From NCBI GenBank assembly GCA_027593175.1, contig JAQCJI010000019.1:1-37220 (forward strand): a DNA stretch of 37,220 nucleotides. Reading direction: 5' to 3'. A program made the position numbers and the translations under genes. The notes under the pieces were generated by a model, which saw nothing but the letters and a program-made list of their open reading frames with translations, was not told the origin of the DNA and ran no database searches. This stretch comes from Bacteroidota bacterium (lineage in GTDB: Bacteria > Bacteroidota > Bacteroidia > Cytophagales > Cyclobacteriaceae). Below are positions 1 to 9,535 of this stretch, one piece after another (the stretch's first letter is position 1; every line of letters begins with the position of its first letter).

Positions 1-2185
1 GCAACTCGGGGATACGCGGGTGGTAGAATTTCGTAAGACAGGAACTAAAATCCTAATGGTGCACAAAAATTACGATTACAGAGCCTATACCAAAAACGCA
101 TATGAAGCCAAATCCATCCAAGATGCTTTTTCAGAGTCCGCCCTATGGGGATTTGAAGTGGTGAAAGCCGAAGGTAGTACCTACCTTGTGGACGCGACAA
201 ACTTCTTCCTACAAGATGCACATGGGGTCAGTGAAACACTTGCAAGAACACGGCAAGGCAACTACAAAGTCGATCCAAGTCGCTCTGGATTATATTATCC
301 CACTACCAAAAACTTCCCTAAAAACACGGAAGTTGAAGCCAGCATCACCCTGACAGGAACTGGTGCAGGAGCAAATTTACGTTCGGTGACTCCCAGTCCG
401 GATGCAGTATCCGTACGAATGAGGCATTCTTTTATTGAGTTGCCCCCATTGTATGCAACGCGTGAATTTGATCCTAGAGCTGGCTATTTCTTTATCAGCT
501 ACCAAGATTATACCACCCCCATTGATCAACCTTTGGTTAAGCGTTTTATCTCTAGACACCGATTGGAGAAAAAGAATCCCAATGCAGCCGTTTCTGAGGT
601 GGTGGAACCCATAGTATACTATCTAGATCGTGGCACTCCAGAGCCCGTGGCAAGTGCTCTGATTGAAGGGGGAAATTGGTGGGCGCAAGCCTTCGAAGCC
701 GCCGGGTTTAAAAATGCATTCCGGGTAGAACTTGCCCCAGAGGGTATGGACCTAAGCGATGTACGCTATAATGTAATCCAATGGATCCATCGCTCTACCC
801 GAGGCTGGTCCTATGGGTCTAGCATCCAAGACCCGCGTACAGGCGAAATCATCAAGGGGCAGGTATCACTCGGTTCACTACGTGTACGGCAGGATTACCT
901 CATCGCCCAAGGTTTGTTACAGCCTTTTGAGAAAGGAAATACGGCAGATCCAAAATTGATGGAGTTTGCATTAAATCGCCTCAAGCAACTTTCTGCACAT
1001 GAAATTGGTCACACCATCGGATTGGCACATAGCTATGCAACCTCTGCTACAGGTCGATCTTCTGTCATGGATTATCCTCACCCACTGATTAAAGAAAATG
1101 AAAAGGGGGAACTTGACTTTGAGAATGCTTATGACCTAAAAATTGGAGAATGGGATAAGTTGGCCATTACCTACGGCTATGGACAACCGGCTGCAAACCA
1201 AAGTGAACAGGAGTTTTTAGAAAAAACACTCCAAGCGACCTATGCGGCAGGATATGAATTTATTACCGATTTAGATTCAAGAAACCCAAGTGGTGTACAT
1301 CCTCGCTCACACCTCTGGGACAATGGTGCTTCTGCTCCAGAAGAACTGAAACGGATGTTAAGCTTACGCGAAAAACGAATGAAAACCTTTGGTCTTAATG
1401 CCATTAAAACAGGAGAACCACAAGCAGTCTTGGAAGAGGTATTTGTTCCGCTTTATCTCATGCACCGGTACCAGCTAGAGGCAACCAGCAAGTTGGTAGG
1501 TGGGCTCGACTATACCTACAAAATCAAAGGAGATAATCAATCGAATCAACAGTGGATATCTTCAAAGAATCAAATTGAGGCATTGGATGCGCTCTTGCTT
1601 TCTATTAGCCCTGCGCAATTGGAAGTTCCTGCCTCTATTTTGGCATTAATTCCCCCACGACCTTATGGGTATAATAAAAACAGAGAAACCTTTCCTTCTC
1701 GTACAGGGCCTATTTTTGACCCGATCGCTCCAGCAGAAAATGTCGTAGATGCCACCTTCTCCTTTCTTTTTGAATCAGGAAGAGTAAATCGAATTTACTT
1801 GCAGCAGCTCCAAAATACCTCCTTACCTGGATTGGAAGCCGTACTCACCAAGGTGCGTACACAGGTATTCAGCAATACAATGCCAGTTGGTCTGGGAGCT
1901 GAGATTAAACTCATGACTGAAGCGAAACTGGTGGATCACTTGATTGCTCTATCGAAAAATGGTTCTACTTCACAGACTGTCCGTGCACTAGTTCGTCAAG
2001 AACTTCGTCGGCTTAATTCTTCTGCCAATCTTTCCTCCAGTCTTTTGCAAGCTCACCGGGATTACCTACGACAAAAAATAGATACCTATCTCAGTTTACC
2101 GGAGGAACTAACCCCTCAGCAGCTCCTCGCCATCCCAGACGGTGCTCCTATTGGCATGGAAAGTATGACTTGTGACTTTCAATAA
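1..2185 (+). CDS. Zinc-dependent metalloprotease (DUF5117/DUF4953 type), 5'-truncated by window edge
   Basis: The reading frame is open to the left edge (first full codon at base 2), so the true start lies upstream; the GTG at 20 is only an internal codon. The visible part holds an extended zincin motif, HEIGHTIGLAH, with the zinc-binding histidines at about residues 327, 331 and 337 counted from base 20 and the catalytic Glu between. This matches the large Bacteroidota metalloproteases with an N-terminal DUF5117 domain and a DUF4953 catalytic domain, usually somewhat over 800 residues, so roughly the first hundred residues, including any signal peptide, are missing here. Likely an exported protease; substrate unknown. 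The gene ends in a strong palindromic terminator, so it is transcriptionally separate from the M3 peptidase downstream. The family call is from motif and overall layout, not from a database search. Confidence 0.88.
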   Translation, partial: QLGDTRVVEFRKTGTKILMVHKNYDYRAYTKNAYEAKSIQDAFSESALWGFEVVKAEGSTYLVDATNFFLQDAHGVSETLARTRQGNYKVDPSRSGLYYPTTKNFPKNTEVEASITLTGTGAGANLRSVTPSPDAVSVRMRHSFIELPPLYATREFDPRAGYFFISYQDYTTPIDQPLVKRFISRHRLEKKNPNAAVSEVVEPIVYYLDRGTPEPVASALIEGGNWWAQAFEAAGFKNAFRVELAPEGMDLSDVRYNVIQWIHRSTRGWSYGSSIQDPRTGEIIKGQVSLGSLRVRQDYLIAQGLLQPFEKGNTADPKLMEFALNRLKQLSAHEIGHTIGLAHSYATSATGRSSVMDYPHPLIKENEKGELDFENAYDLKIGEWDKLAITYGYGQPAANQSEQEFLEKTLQATYAAGYEFITDLDSRNPSGVHPRSHLWDNGASAPEELKRMLSLREKRMKTFGLNAIKTGEPQAVLEEVFVPLYLMHRYQLEATSKLVGGLDYTYKIKGDNQSNQQWISSKNQIEALDALLLSISPAQLEVPASILALIPPRPYGYNKNRETFPSRTGPIFDPIAPAENVVDATFSFLFESGRVNRIYLQQLQNTSLPGLEAVLTKVRTQVFSNTMPVGLGAEIKLMTEAKLVDHLIALSKNGSTSQTVRALVRQELRRLNSSANLSSSLLQAHRDYLRQKIDTYLSLPEELTPQQLLAIPDGAPIGMESMTCDFQ

Positions 2186-2192
2186 TGACAAT

Positions 2193-2226
2193 TAAGGCCA
2201 GGAATTCCTGGCCTTAGCTTTTTTAT
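2193..2226 (+). terminator. Rho-independent terminator after the metalloprotease
   Basis: A perfect 24-base palindrome (2193-2216) centred on GGAATTCC is followed within a few bases by a run of six T. It lies 8 bases after the stop codon. Because the stem is fully self-complementary it folds on both strands, but the T-run serves the + transcript. Confidence 0.85.
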
Positions 2227-2253
2227 AGCAGGAGCTGGGGAAAATGCCTAAAA

Positions 2254-2287
2254 TTTGGGTAAAAATCCCCTAAAATAGCTAATTTTG
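2254..2287 (+). promoter_or_regulatory. Putative Bacteroidota promoter for the M3 peptidase
   Basis: A TTTG (2254-2257) lies 22 bases upstream of TAATTTTG (2280-2287), which fits the TAnnTTTG -7 consensus of Bacteroidota promoters. The predicted start of transcription is about 40 bases before the ATG at 2332. Spacing is at the long end of the accepted range. Confidence 0.42.
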
Positions 2288-2331
2288 GGATTGTATTTCG
2301 TATAAATTAATTGATTACCTCCTTCGAATTC

Positions 2332-4368
2332 ATGAGCAATCCCTTACTTTCTGCATTCAACACCCCCTTTTCTACAGCTCCATTTTCAGATATTTCACCC
2401 AGCCACTTTCAACCTGCATTTATTGAGGCTATAGCAGAGACAAAAAAAGAAATTGAAGCAATCAAAGCGGTGACACTACCTAACTTCGAAAATACGGTAG
2501 AGGCATTGGAAAAAAGCGGGAAGCACCTTGGAGTGATTTCCTCTATTTTTTTCAATCTGAATTCAGCTGAAACCAACGAGGACATCCAAAAATTAGCTCG
2601 GGAAATCTCTCCCCTCCTAACAACCCATGCCAATGATATTTTATTGGATCAAAAGTTATTTCAACGTATTGAAGAGGTTTTTGAGCAAAAGGAGCATCTT
2701 TCCCTTACTACTGAACAAACTACTCTCCTAGAAAAAACCTACAAGTCCTTTGTACGGAATGGTGCCCAGTTGGGAGAAACTGATGCTACCAAGCTTCGGG
2801 AAATTGACCAGGAACTTGCCCAACTTAGTCTTCAATTTGGAGAGCATGTATTGGCGGAAACCAATCGATTTGTCCACCTAGTGGATAATTTGAGCGAACT
2901 CGAGGGTCTTCCTCAGGGAGCATTGGAAGCTGCAGCGCAACTCGCAGAAGAAAAGGGGCATTTGGCCCGTTGGGCTTTTACCTTGGACTACCCATCCTAC
3001 ATCCCCGTGATGACTTATGCCAAAAATCGAAGTCTCCGTAAGACGCTATTTATGGCCTTCAATACCAAGTGCGCAAAAGGCGATGCCTTAGACAACCAGG
3101 AGATTATTCGGCAACTTGTGACCCTTAAGCAGCAGCGCGCTAATCTTTTGGGATACGAAAGCCATGCCCACTTTACCTTGGAAGAACGAATGGCTAAAAG
3201 TTCAGATACTGTTATGGAGTTTCTCCAATCACTTTTGGAAAAGGCCAAACCCAAAGCGCAACTCGAAGTAAAAGAAGTCGCTGCATTGGCAAAAAATCAT
3301 GAGCAGTTGGAGGTACTTGAAAAATGGGATTTTGCTTACTATTCCGAATTACTGAAGAAAGAAAAGTATGCACTCGATGAAGAAGTACTTCGTCCATATT
3401 TCAGTTTAGAAAATGTGATTTCAGGCGTATTTGAAACAGCTTCACGCCTATTTGGCCTTCGCTTTGTCAAAAATTTAGCCATCCCAGTCTACCATCCTGA
3501 GGTTACTACGTATGAGGTATACGACCGAGAAAATCTCTTTCTATCTGTTTTTTATGCAGACTTTTTCCCAAGACCTGGAAAACGAAATGGAGCTTGGATG
3601 ACCTCCTACCGAGGACAATTTAAGGAAGAAAATGTGGACCACCGACCACATATCTCAATCGTCTGTAACTTCACCAAGCCTACCAAAACCAGTCCAAGCT
3701 TACTCACCTTCAATGAGGTGACAACCCTTTTCCATGAATTTGGACATGCATTGCATGGCATGCTGGCAAGGGGAGTTTACGAAAGCTTATCGGGCACAAG
3801 CGTGTATTGGGATTTTGTGGAACTGCCTTCTCAAATCTTTGAAAACTGGTGTTATGAAAAAGAGTGCCTAGATCTTTTTGCGCGACATTACCAAACTGGA
3901 GAAGCTATACCGGCTGAGCTCGTAGAAAAAATAAAGAAAGCTGCAAATTTTCAGCAGGGTTACATGACCCTACGGCAGCTAAGCTTTGCATTGCTAGACA
4001 TGGCCTACCATAGCCAAAGTCCCAACCAAATTAGAGACATCAAAGCCTTTGAAAATGAAACTTTAAAGGAAACCGAATTACTTCCTTCAGTAGAAACTAC
4101 TCGAATAAGCACCAGTTTCTCCCATATTTTTCAAGGCGGTTATGCTGCAGGGTATTACAGCTACAAATGGGCAGAGGTCCTGGATGCAGATGCCTTTGAA
4201 TTATTTCAAGAGAAGGGTGTATTTGATCCCACAACTGCCATTTCCTTTGAACGGAATATTCTTTCCGCGGGAGGTAGCGAACATCCTTCCCTTTTGTATG
4301 CTAGATTTAGAGGACGAGCTCCAAAACCTGATGCGCTACTGAAGCGTAATGGACTCGTATCCAAGTAA
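2332..4368 (+). CDS. M3 family metallopeptidase (oligopeptidase A / Dcp type)
   Basis: A 678-residue cytosolic-type M3A peptidase, the family of oligopeptidase A and peptidyl-dipeptidase Dcp, which trims short peptides released by protein and signal-peptide turnover. The zinc site is visible: HEFGHALHG with His468, Glu469 and His472, plus the third ligand Glu497 in the stretch VELPSQIFENW. The length is standard for the family. No signal peptide is seen. The frame is open upstream to a TTG at 2311, but ATG at 2332 gives the usual family N-terminus (MSNPLL...) and is preferred. The preceding gene is also a metalloprotease, but a terminator and a putative promoter lie between them, so they are probably independent. 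Whether it is an endo-oligopeptidase or a dipeptidyl carboxypeptidase cannot be decided from sequence alone. Confidence 0.92.
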   Translation: MSNPLLSAFNTPFSTAPFSDISPSHFQPAFIEAIAETKKEIEAIKAVTLPNFENTVEALEKSGKHLGVISSIFFNLNSAETNEDIQKLAREISPLLTTHANDILLDQKLFQRIEEVFEQKEHLSLTTEQTTLLEKTYKSFVRNGAQLGETDATKLREIDQELAQLSLQFGEHVLAETNRFVHLVDNLSELEGLPQGALEAAAQLAEEKGHLARWAFTLDYPSYIPVMTYAKNRSLRKTLFMAFNTKCAKGDALDNQEIIRQLVTLKQQRANLLGYESHAHFTLEERMAKSSDTVMEFLQSLLEKAKPKAQLEVKEVAALAKNHEQLEVLEKWDFAYYSELLKKEKYALDEEVLRPYFSLENVISGVFETASRLFGLRFVKNLAIPVYHPEVTTYEVYDRENLFLSVFYADFFPRPGKRNGAWMTSYRGQFKEENVDHRPHISIVCNFTKPTKTSPSLLTFNEVTTLFHEFGHALHGMLARGVYESLSGTSVYWDFVELPSQIFENWCYEKECLDLFARHYQTGEAIPAELVEKIKKAANFQQGYMTLRQLSFALLDMAYHSQSPNQIRDIKAFENETLKETELLPSVETTRISTSFSHIFQGGYAAGYYSYKWAEVLDADAFELFQEKGVFDPTTAISFERNILSAGGSEHPSLLYARFRGRAPKPDALLKRNGLVSK

Positions 4369-4501
4369 ATTAAGCTTGAAAAATCCAGTTACCCGGATAA
4401 TAGCGAATGTTAGTAAAGCATCACCTTACTTATTCAAGAACTATTTCTTTCTAACGCATCTTGTTGATGGAAGCGTGATTCATTTTAAAGCTAGGAAATA
4501 T

Positions 4502-4530
4502 AATTAGCCTCATTTCTAGGCTAATTCTTT
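4502..4530 (+). terminator. Possible weak terminator hairpin
   Basis: AATTAGCCT and AGGCTAATT form a perfect 9-bp stem with a 7-base loop, followed by CTTTCTGTT, only a poor T-run. It could end the M3 peptidase transcript with a long 3' leader, or be an RNA structure ahead of the TPR gene. Confidence 0.35.
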
Positions 4531-4639
4531 CTGTTAGATTTAATTTAGAGTACCAAATAAGATCTGAACCAAGAATCTTATTTTTTGGGCCTCTTTAGAG
4601 AACTTTTCAAATTATCTGCCTTCACCAAGCCTTTTACCT

Positions 4640-4647
4640 TACTTTTG
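4640..4647 (+). promoter_or_regulatory. Putative -7 box upstream of the TPR lipoprotein
   Basis: TACTTTTG matches TAnnTTTG and lies 39 bases before the ATG at 4687. No good TTG -33 element is present at the expected distance, so support is partial. Confidence 0.35.
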
Positions 4648-4686
4648 GAAAAGAATTATTGAGCAAATTTACCTAGCCTTTTTCTG

Positions 4687-5619
4687 ATGATAAAAAACCA
4701 AATTAGTATTGTCGTTTTTCTCTCTTTCCTATGGGTGAGTTGCGACAGTTTAGAAGATAAAAAAGGCAGATTCCTTCTCAAAGGCAATGAGAAAATGGAA
4801 GAAAATGATCCAAAAACTGCCCTTGGATTTTATGAAGAAGCAATTGCATTGGATTCCAATTTTAGTGATGCCTACTACAATAAAGGGATGGCCCACCTCC
4901 GATTAAATCAACTTGAGGAAGCCATTCAAGATTTCAGCAAAGCGATTCAAAAAAATCCAACCTATGTAGATGCGGTATTTCAGCGAGGTCTCGCTTACCT
5001 AGATTTAGGTGCCAATTACAATGCAAAAGAGGATGCAAACCGTATGGTGTCGCAAAGCCCATCCGATTGGAGATCCTATTTTTTGGTAGGCCTCACCGAA
5101 GAGAAACTTAAAAACTATCCGGAAGCACTCCAATCCTTTCAAAAAGCTTCTGAACTAGCTCCTGAAAATTCGGACCTTTTGGTGAACCAAGCGACCGTTC
5201 GCTACTACCAAAAGGAGTATGAGGAAGCAAAGTCCCTGTTAGTAAATGCTGAGGAAATCAATCCACTCGAGCCTAACTTACACAACTTGAGGTCCATGAT
5301 TTATTTTGAAGAGAAAAATTACAAAGGGGCAGTTCAGGCAGTAGAAAAAGCCATCACTTTGGACAATCGACAGGCCTATTTTTATAACAATCACGGTTTA
5401 TATCTGCTCTATCTAAGTCAATTGGAAGAAGGACTTACTTTAATCAATCAAAGTTTGGCAATGGATTCCAAAAACCCATTTGCACTTCGAAACAAAGGCA
5501 TCTATTACACCCTCCGTGGAGATAAAGTAAGCGCCTTAAGTTATTTGGAGGAATTGGCAATTAGCCATCCCGGTTTGGACTTAGTCAACGAATACCTTGC
5601 CAAAGCCAAGTCTTTGTAA
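4687..5619 (+). CDS. Tetratricopeptide-repeat lipoprotein
   Basis: 310 residues. A short hydrophobic signal segment ends in WVSC, with Cys19 as the likely lipidation site (signal peptidase II type), so the protein is probably membrane-anchored on the periplasmic side. The rest is a run of TPR units of about 34 residues, recognisable from the recurring A-[LF]-x-x-[FY]-x-[KR]-A pattern (for example ALGFYEEAIALDSN, AIQDFSKAIQKNP, ALQSFQKASELAPEN), roughly seven copies filling the whole mature protein. TPR superhelices are protein-binding scaffolds; partner unknown. It stands alone between a + gene behind a possible terminator and a convergent - gene, so context gives no functional hint. Confidence 0.85.
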   Translation: MIKNQISIVVFLSFLWVSCDSLEDKKGRFLLKGNEKMEENDPKTALGFYEEAIALDSNFSDAYYNKGMAHLRLNQLEEAIQDFSKAIQKNPTYVDAVFQRGLAYLDLGANYNAKEDANRMVSQSPSDWRSYFLVGLTEEKLKNYPEALQSFQKASELAPENSDLLVNQATVRYYQKEYEEAKSLLVNAEEINPLEPNLHNLRSMIYFEEKNYKGAVQAVEKAITLDNRQAYFYNNHGLYLLYLSQLEEGLTLINQSLAMDSKNPFALRNKGIYYTLRGDKVSALSYLEELAISHPGLDLVNEYLAKAKSL

Positions 5620-5929
5620 GAATTTGAGGGCTAAAATCACCTCTTTATATCCCAAATTTAACCTAAAAAAGCCCGAATCAGGAATTTGTCATTTGATTTA
5701 ATTGGCTGTTCCCATTGGCCCAAGAATAGCCGAAATTTCCTCATAGCATGACCCAATATCCACGCACATCGTGTGTGTGTCCGAAAGTAGTCTCCTCTTG
5801 CTACATCTTCAAGGAACGAATAGCTTGTTTTGAAATAATCAGAGAATAATGGAGGGCACACTCAAGCTTTTTTACAAAAAAAAAGCCATAACGAATTTCT
5901 CATTACGGCTTTACTTGAATTTGGTTTAG
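5620..5929. other. Convergent intergenic region between TPR gene and aconitase
   Basis: 310 bases between two convergent genes. Apart from the aconitase terminator (5875-5911) nothing is recognised. A 67-codon minus-strand frame (5658-5861) has no recognisable domain and is not called as a gene. Confidence 0.55.
5875..5911 (-). terminator. Terminator of aconitase
   Basis: Read on the minus strand, AAGCCGTAA pairs with TTATGGCTT (one G-T pair) around an 11-base loop and is followed by a run of about ten T. It begins some 20 bases beyond the aconitase stop codon. Confidence 0.8.
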
Positions 5930-8191
5930 TTAAACTTTTACCTTGATCAAATTTAAAGCACTTCCAGCCTTAAACCATTCGATTTGTCCTTTATTGTAGG
6001 TATGGTTGGCCACAACTTTATCACTGCTACCATCGAAATGATGGAAGATCAATTCCAAAGGCTTGGCAGGAGCAAAACTCGTCAACCCGTTGATTTCGAT
6101 CACATCGTTTTCCTGAATCAAGTCATAGTCTGAGGGATTAGCGAAAGTTAGCGCCAGCATTCCTTGCTTTTTCAAATTGGTTTCATGAATTCGAGCAAAG
6201 GACTTTACTAGAATAGCTCTTACTCCAAGGAACCTTGGTTCCATAGCGGCATGCTCTCGGGAAGATCCTTCTCCATAGTTTTCATCGCCAACGACAATAG
6301 AACCAATTCCTTCAGCCTTGTAAGCACGTTGGGTTGCAGGTACCTCACCATAAGCACCAGTAAGTTGATTTTTAACCAAGTTAGTAGCTTCATTGAACGC
6401 ATTTATAGCTCCTATTAGCATGTTATTGGAAATATTATCCAAATGGCCTCGGTACTTCAACCACGGGCCTGCCATTGAAATGTGGTCCGTAGTACATTTC
6501 CCTTTGGCTTTGATTAATAATTTTAACCCTTTAAGGTCCGCACCCTCCCAAGCAACAAATGAATCCAAAAGCTGCAATCGATCAGATGTAGGCGATACCA
6601 ATACTTGTACCCTAGATCCATCTGCTGCAGGAGCCTGATAGCCAGCATCTTCAACAGCAAACCCTTTGGTTGGCAGTTCCAATCCTTTAGGCTCTTCCAA
6701 TCGTACTTGATTACCCTCTGCATTGGTAAGCGTGTCTGTAAGTGGGTTAAAAGTCAGGTCACCGGCAATAGCTAAAGCAGTTACAATTTCGGGTGACGCT
6801 ACAAAGGCATGCGTGTTGGGATTACCATCTGCTCGCTTCGCAAAATTTCGGTTGAATGAAGTGATAATGGAGTTCTTTTCTTGTTTTTCAGCTCCATGTC
6901 TCGCCCACTGTCCAATACAAGGTCCACAGGCATTGGCAAGCACCACCCCGCCCATCTTGTCGAAGGTATCCAAAAACCCATCTCGGGCTACAGTAAAGCG
7001 AACTTGTTCAGATCCTGGAGTAATGGTGTACTCAGATTTGGCAATCAATTTTTTATCTACTGCCTGCTGCGCCAAGGAAGCAGCTCTAGAGATATCTTCA
7101 TAAGAGGAGTTGGTACATGAGCCGATGAGGCCCACATCCAATTTTGCTGGCCAACCGTTTTCTCTGACGGCAGCAGCGAATTTAGAAATTGGCCAGGCCA
7201 AATCCGGTGTAAATGGACCATTTACATGGGGTTCTAGTTCAGAAAGATTAATTTCAATCACCTGATCGAAGTAAAGTTCTGGTTGGGCATATACTTCTGG
7301 GTCACCAGTTAGGTGTTCTGCGATGTTATTTGCTAACGCTGCAATATCAGAACGGCCTGTGCCCGATAAGTAGGCTGCAGATTTTTCGTCGTAACCAAAA
7401 ATTGAAGTGGTAGCACCAATCTCGGCACCCATGTTACAGATTGTTCCTTTCCCAGTGGCAGATAGGGAACGAGCTCCTTCTCCAAAATATTCTACAATAG
7501 CGCCTGTTCCACCTTTTACGGTAAGGATTCCAGCTACTTTCAAGATCACATCTTTTGCGGCCGTCCAACCGGATAGCTTGCCAGTTAACTTTACGCCAAT
7601 CAATTTTGGAAACTTTAGTTCCCATGGCAAACCAGCCATCACGTCACAGGCATCTGCACCACCCACGCCGATTGCAATCATACCCAAACCACCTGCATTC
7701 GGAGTATGGGAATCAGTACCAATCATCATTCCCCCTGGGAATGCATAGTTTTCCAATACCACCTGGTGGATAATCCCAGCCCCTGGCTTCCAAAAACCAA
7801 TGCCATACTTATTTGATACAGAGGCAAGAAAATCATACACCTCTTTATTTTTGTCTTTTGCTTTGCTCAAGTCTTTGTCTGCACCAATTTCAGCTTGAAT
7901 CAAGTGATCACAGTGAACAGTAGAAGGTACTGCAACCTGAGAGCGACCGGCCTGCATAAATTGCAACAAGGCCATCTGTGCGGTGGCATCTTGCATAGCT
8001 ACTCGATCGGGTTGAAAATCTACATAGGAGGTTCCTCTTTTAAATACCTGACTAGCAGTCCCTTCACTCAAGTGAGCGTAAAGAATTTTTTCAGTCAATG
8101 TAAGCGGTTTGCCCACAACCTTTCTTGCCGCTGCAATACGACCAAGCGTTTGTGCATAAACCTCTTTGATCATTTCGATATCAAAAGCCAT
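5930..8191 (-). CDS. acn: Aconitate hydratase, mitochondrial type
   Basis: 753 residues from the ATG at 8191. It interconverts citrate and isocitrate in the TCA cycle using a [4Fe-4S] cluster. The three cluster ligands are visible: Cys359 in GSCTNSS, and Cys422 and Cys425 in ACGPCIG, at positions nearly the same as in mitochondrial aconitase. The C-terminal swivel domain has the [10 protein letters not shown] segment with the substrate-binding Ser and Arg. Length and layout fit the mitochondrial-type family rather than the ~890-residue AcnA or AcnB. The frame runs 22 codons further upstream to 8257, but [12 protein letters not shown] is the normal family N-terminus. Single gene, followed by its own terminator. 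No Bacteroidota -7 box was found just upstream. Confidence 0.96.
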   Translation of the reverse strand: MAFDIEMIKEVYAQTLGRIAAARKVVGKPLTLTEKILYAHLSEGTASQVFKRGTSYVDFQPDRVAMQDATAQMALLQFMQAGRSQVAVPSTVHCDHLIQAEIGADKDLSKAKDKNKEVYDFLASVSNKYGIGFWKPGAGIIHQVVLENYAFPGGMMIGTDSHTPNAGGLGMIAIGVGGADACDVMAGLPWELKFPKLIGVKLTGKLSGWTAAKDVILKVAGILTVKGGTGAIVEYFGEGARSLSATGKGTICNMGAEIGATTSIFGYDEKSAAYLSGTGRSDIAALANNIAEHLTGDPEVYAQPELYFDQVIEINLSELEPHVNGPFTPDLAWPISKFAAAVRENGWPAKLDVGLIGSCTNSSYEDISRAASLAQQAVDKKLIAKSEYTITPGSEQVRFTVARDGFLDTFDKMGGVVLANACGPCIGQWARHGAEKQEKNSIITSFNRNFAKRADGNPNTHAFVASPEIVTALAIAGDLTFNPLTDTLTNAEGNQVRLEEPKGLELPTKGFAVEDAGYQAPAADGSRVQVLVSPTSDRLQLLDSFVAWEGADLKGLKLLIKAKGKCTTDHISMAGPWLKYRGHLDNISNNMLIGAINAFNEATNLVKNQLTGAYGEVPATQRAYKAEGIGSIVVGDENYGEGSSREHAAMEPRFLGVRAILVKSFARIHETNLKKQGMLALTFANPSDYDLIQENDVIEINGLTSFAPAKPLELIFHHFDGSSDKVVANHTYNKGQIEWFKAGSALNLIKVKV

Positions 8192-8383
8192 TGTTTTGTA
8201 TAGTTTATGGATTAAATGATTCAAATTTCCGACTGCGAATATAGGGAAAAGCATCAAAAAAGGTAACGAAAATACCGCTTAAAGGGTTACTCTAAGAAAG
8301 CAGTATACTAAACTTTGCCAAGCCAGATCCCCTTAAAATAAATAAAATTGGATCGAAAGGAATCAAGTTATTGCCTCCCTATT

Positions 8384-9418
8384 TCAATTACCCAAAGTAC
8401 CAAGGAAGTGAAGGGTATCCACCCCATCCGCATAGTCCCAAGGTAGCGGACATTGCGTTTGACCAAAGGAAATAATTCCCGTTATATCCAGCGCCGGACT
8501 ACCTACCACACATTGAATCTTGGAATTCAGGTCTTGCAACTTGGTTTTTAGCTCTTGATCGTCAGAATAAATTTCATAAAAAAGCACGCCTATCGGCGAA
8601 ACCAAATCACTAGATTCCTTTAGCAATAGAAACCCATTGTCTAAATGTGGCGTTCGATTGACCAAATAAATTGATTTATTGTATTCGTAATTATTGAAGT
8701 ACTTATGGTGATTAGCTACCCATGCAAAGGATTCAAGTGCCTCCAACAAGTGGGTTAATTGTGCTAGATTTTTGACAAACACCTTGGATACATTTCTACA
8801 GCCTAGCCCGAAGTAATCAAAAATATCGTTTCCCAAAGCCTCTAAATCCACTTTGGACTCATCCCCTTGAAGAATAGCCACAGAACTTCGGTTCGCACGA
8901 ATGAGGTGAGGATACTTCCAAAAGTAATAATTGAAATACCGTGCTGAGTTGTTACTACCTGTTGCGATATATGCCTGCTTGTTTTTCAACATATCTTCGA
9001 TTTGTATTCGATCTGAAAAACGTGGCTCAATCAATTTCAATTGGTGAATCATCCATAAAGGAAAAGCTGTATCCTGAGAGCTCAGCTTGATACAAGCACA
9101 ATGTCCAGAAATTAAAACTGAAAGAATATCATGAAAGCCCACAGCTGGTATATTGCCTGCAAGCATCAACCCCACCTGATTGGGGGTATGTGGGTCTTTT
9201 ATTTCGTAGGGTGCTACCCATTTTTCCAAAGCTTTGGCATCTAGCAGGACTCGAATCCCTTGTATTGCTTGCTCTAAAAAGCGGTGGATAAACCAAGGAT
9301 TCTGATTTTCTGCCTGTTGAAAGAGTGTTATTTTTTCATCTTCCGATAAGTTGGAAAGACGAATACCTAGTTGATTAAACGCTGAAATTCGATCAGAAAG
9401 TGTGAAATCTGAGTTCAT
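8384..9418 (-). CDS. LuxC-type acyl-CoA reductase
   Basis: 344 residues from the ATG at 9418. It resembles the LuxC branch of the aldehyde dehydrogenase superfamily, which reduces acyl-CoA (or acyl-protein) to aldehyde with NADPH. Visible features are a LMLAGNIPAVGFHDILSVL stretch near residue 85, typical of the nucleotide-binding start of LuxC-like proteins, and a GLGCRNVSKVFV motif with Cys207 as candidate active-site thiol. It is shorter than luminescent LuxC (about 480). No lux genes are nearby. The frame extends upstream to 9523, but that would run over the divergent promoter region and the family N-terminus starts at MNSDF. A -7 box ends only four bases before the ATG, suggesting a leaderless message. 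It is divergent from a ferredoxin gene, a pairing that may reflect shared redox chemistry. Physiological substrate unknown. Confidence 0.8.
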   Translation of the reverse strand: MNSDFTLSDRISAFNQLGIRLSNLSEDEKITLFQQAENQNPWFIHRFLEQAIQGIRVLLDAKALEKWVAPYEIKDPHTPNQVGLMLAGNIPAVGFHDILSVLISGHCACIKLSSQDTAFPLWMIHQLKLIEPRFSDRIQIEDMLKNKQAYIATGSNNSARYFNYYFWKYPHLIRANRSSVAILQGDESKVDLEALGNDIFDYFGLGCRNVSKVFVKNLAQLTHLLEALESFAWVANHHKYFNNYEYNKSIYLVNRTPHLDNGFLLLKESSDLVSPIGVLFYEIYSDDQELKTKLQDLNSKIQCVVGSPALDITGIISFGQTQCPLPWDYADGVDTLHFLGTLGN

Positions 9419-9422
9419 TTTA

Positions 9423-9430
9423 CAAAGGTA
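9423..9430 (-). promoter_or_regulatory. Putative -7 box of the acyl-CoA reductase (leaderless)
   Basis: On the minus strand TACCTTTG fits TAnnTTTG and is followed by TAAA and the ATG at 9418. Transcription would then begin at or within a base or two of the start codon. No clear TTG -33 element is present at the expected distance. Confidence 0.4.
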
Positions 9431-9485
9431 TCCAAAAAAAAGCCCACGGATAAAATTAAAATTAATTAGTGTGACAACATTTTTA

Positions 9486-9516
9486 TTGCGAAGGTGTTGA
9501 GGAGATTGTAACTTTG
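9486..9516 (+). promoter_or_regulatory. Putative Bacteroidota promoter of the ferredoxin gene
   Basis: TTG (9486-9488), 20 bases of spacer, then TAACTTTG (9509-9516): a good match to the -33/-7 consensus. The ATG at 9536 is 19 bases further on, giving a very short leader. Confidence 0.58.
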
Positions 9517-9535
9517 AAATCAAATTTGACTACTT

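Larger units (their letters stand above)
4369..4686. other. Intergenic region with hairpin and putative promoter
   Basis: 318 bases with no convincing open frame on either strand. It contains a perfect 9-bp inverted repeat (4502-4510 / 4518-4526) about 135 bases after the M3 peptidase and a TAnnTTTG box near the TPR gene (4640-4647). Otherwise AT-rich and featureless. Confidence 0.6.

Noticed and set aside
2311-2331. TTG start at 2311 for the M3 peptidase
   Set aside because: The ATG at 2332 matches the normal family N-terminus and is a stronger start.
5658-5861. 67-codon minus-strand frame between the TPR gene and aconitase
   Set aside because: No recognisable domain, no promoter signal and no partner gene; treated as non-coding.
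7407-7748. 113-codon frame antisense to aconitase
   Set aside because: Low-complexity Pro/Ala/Ile shadow of a well-conserved enzyme gene.
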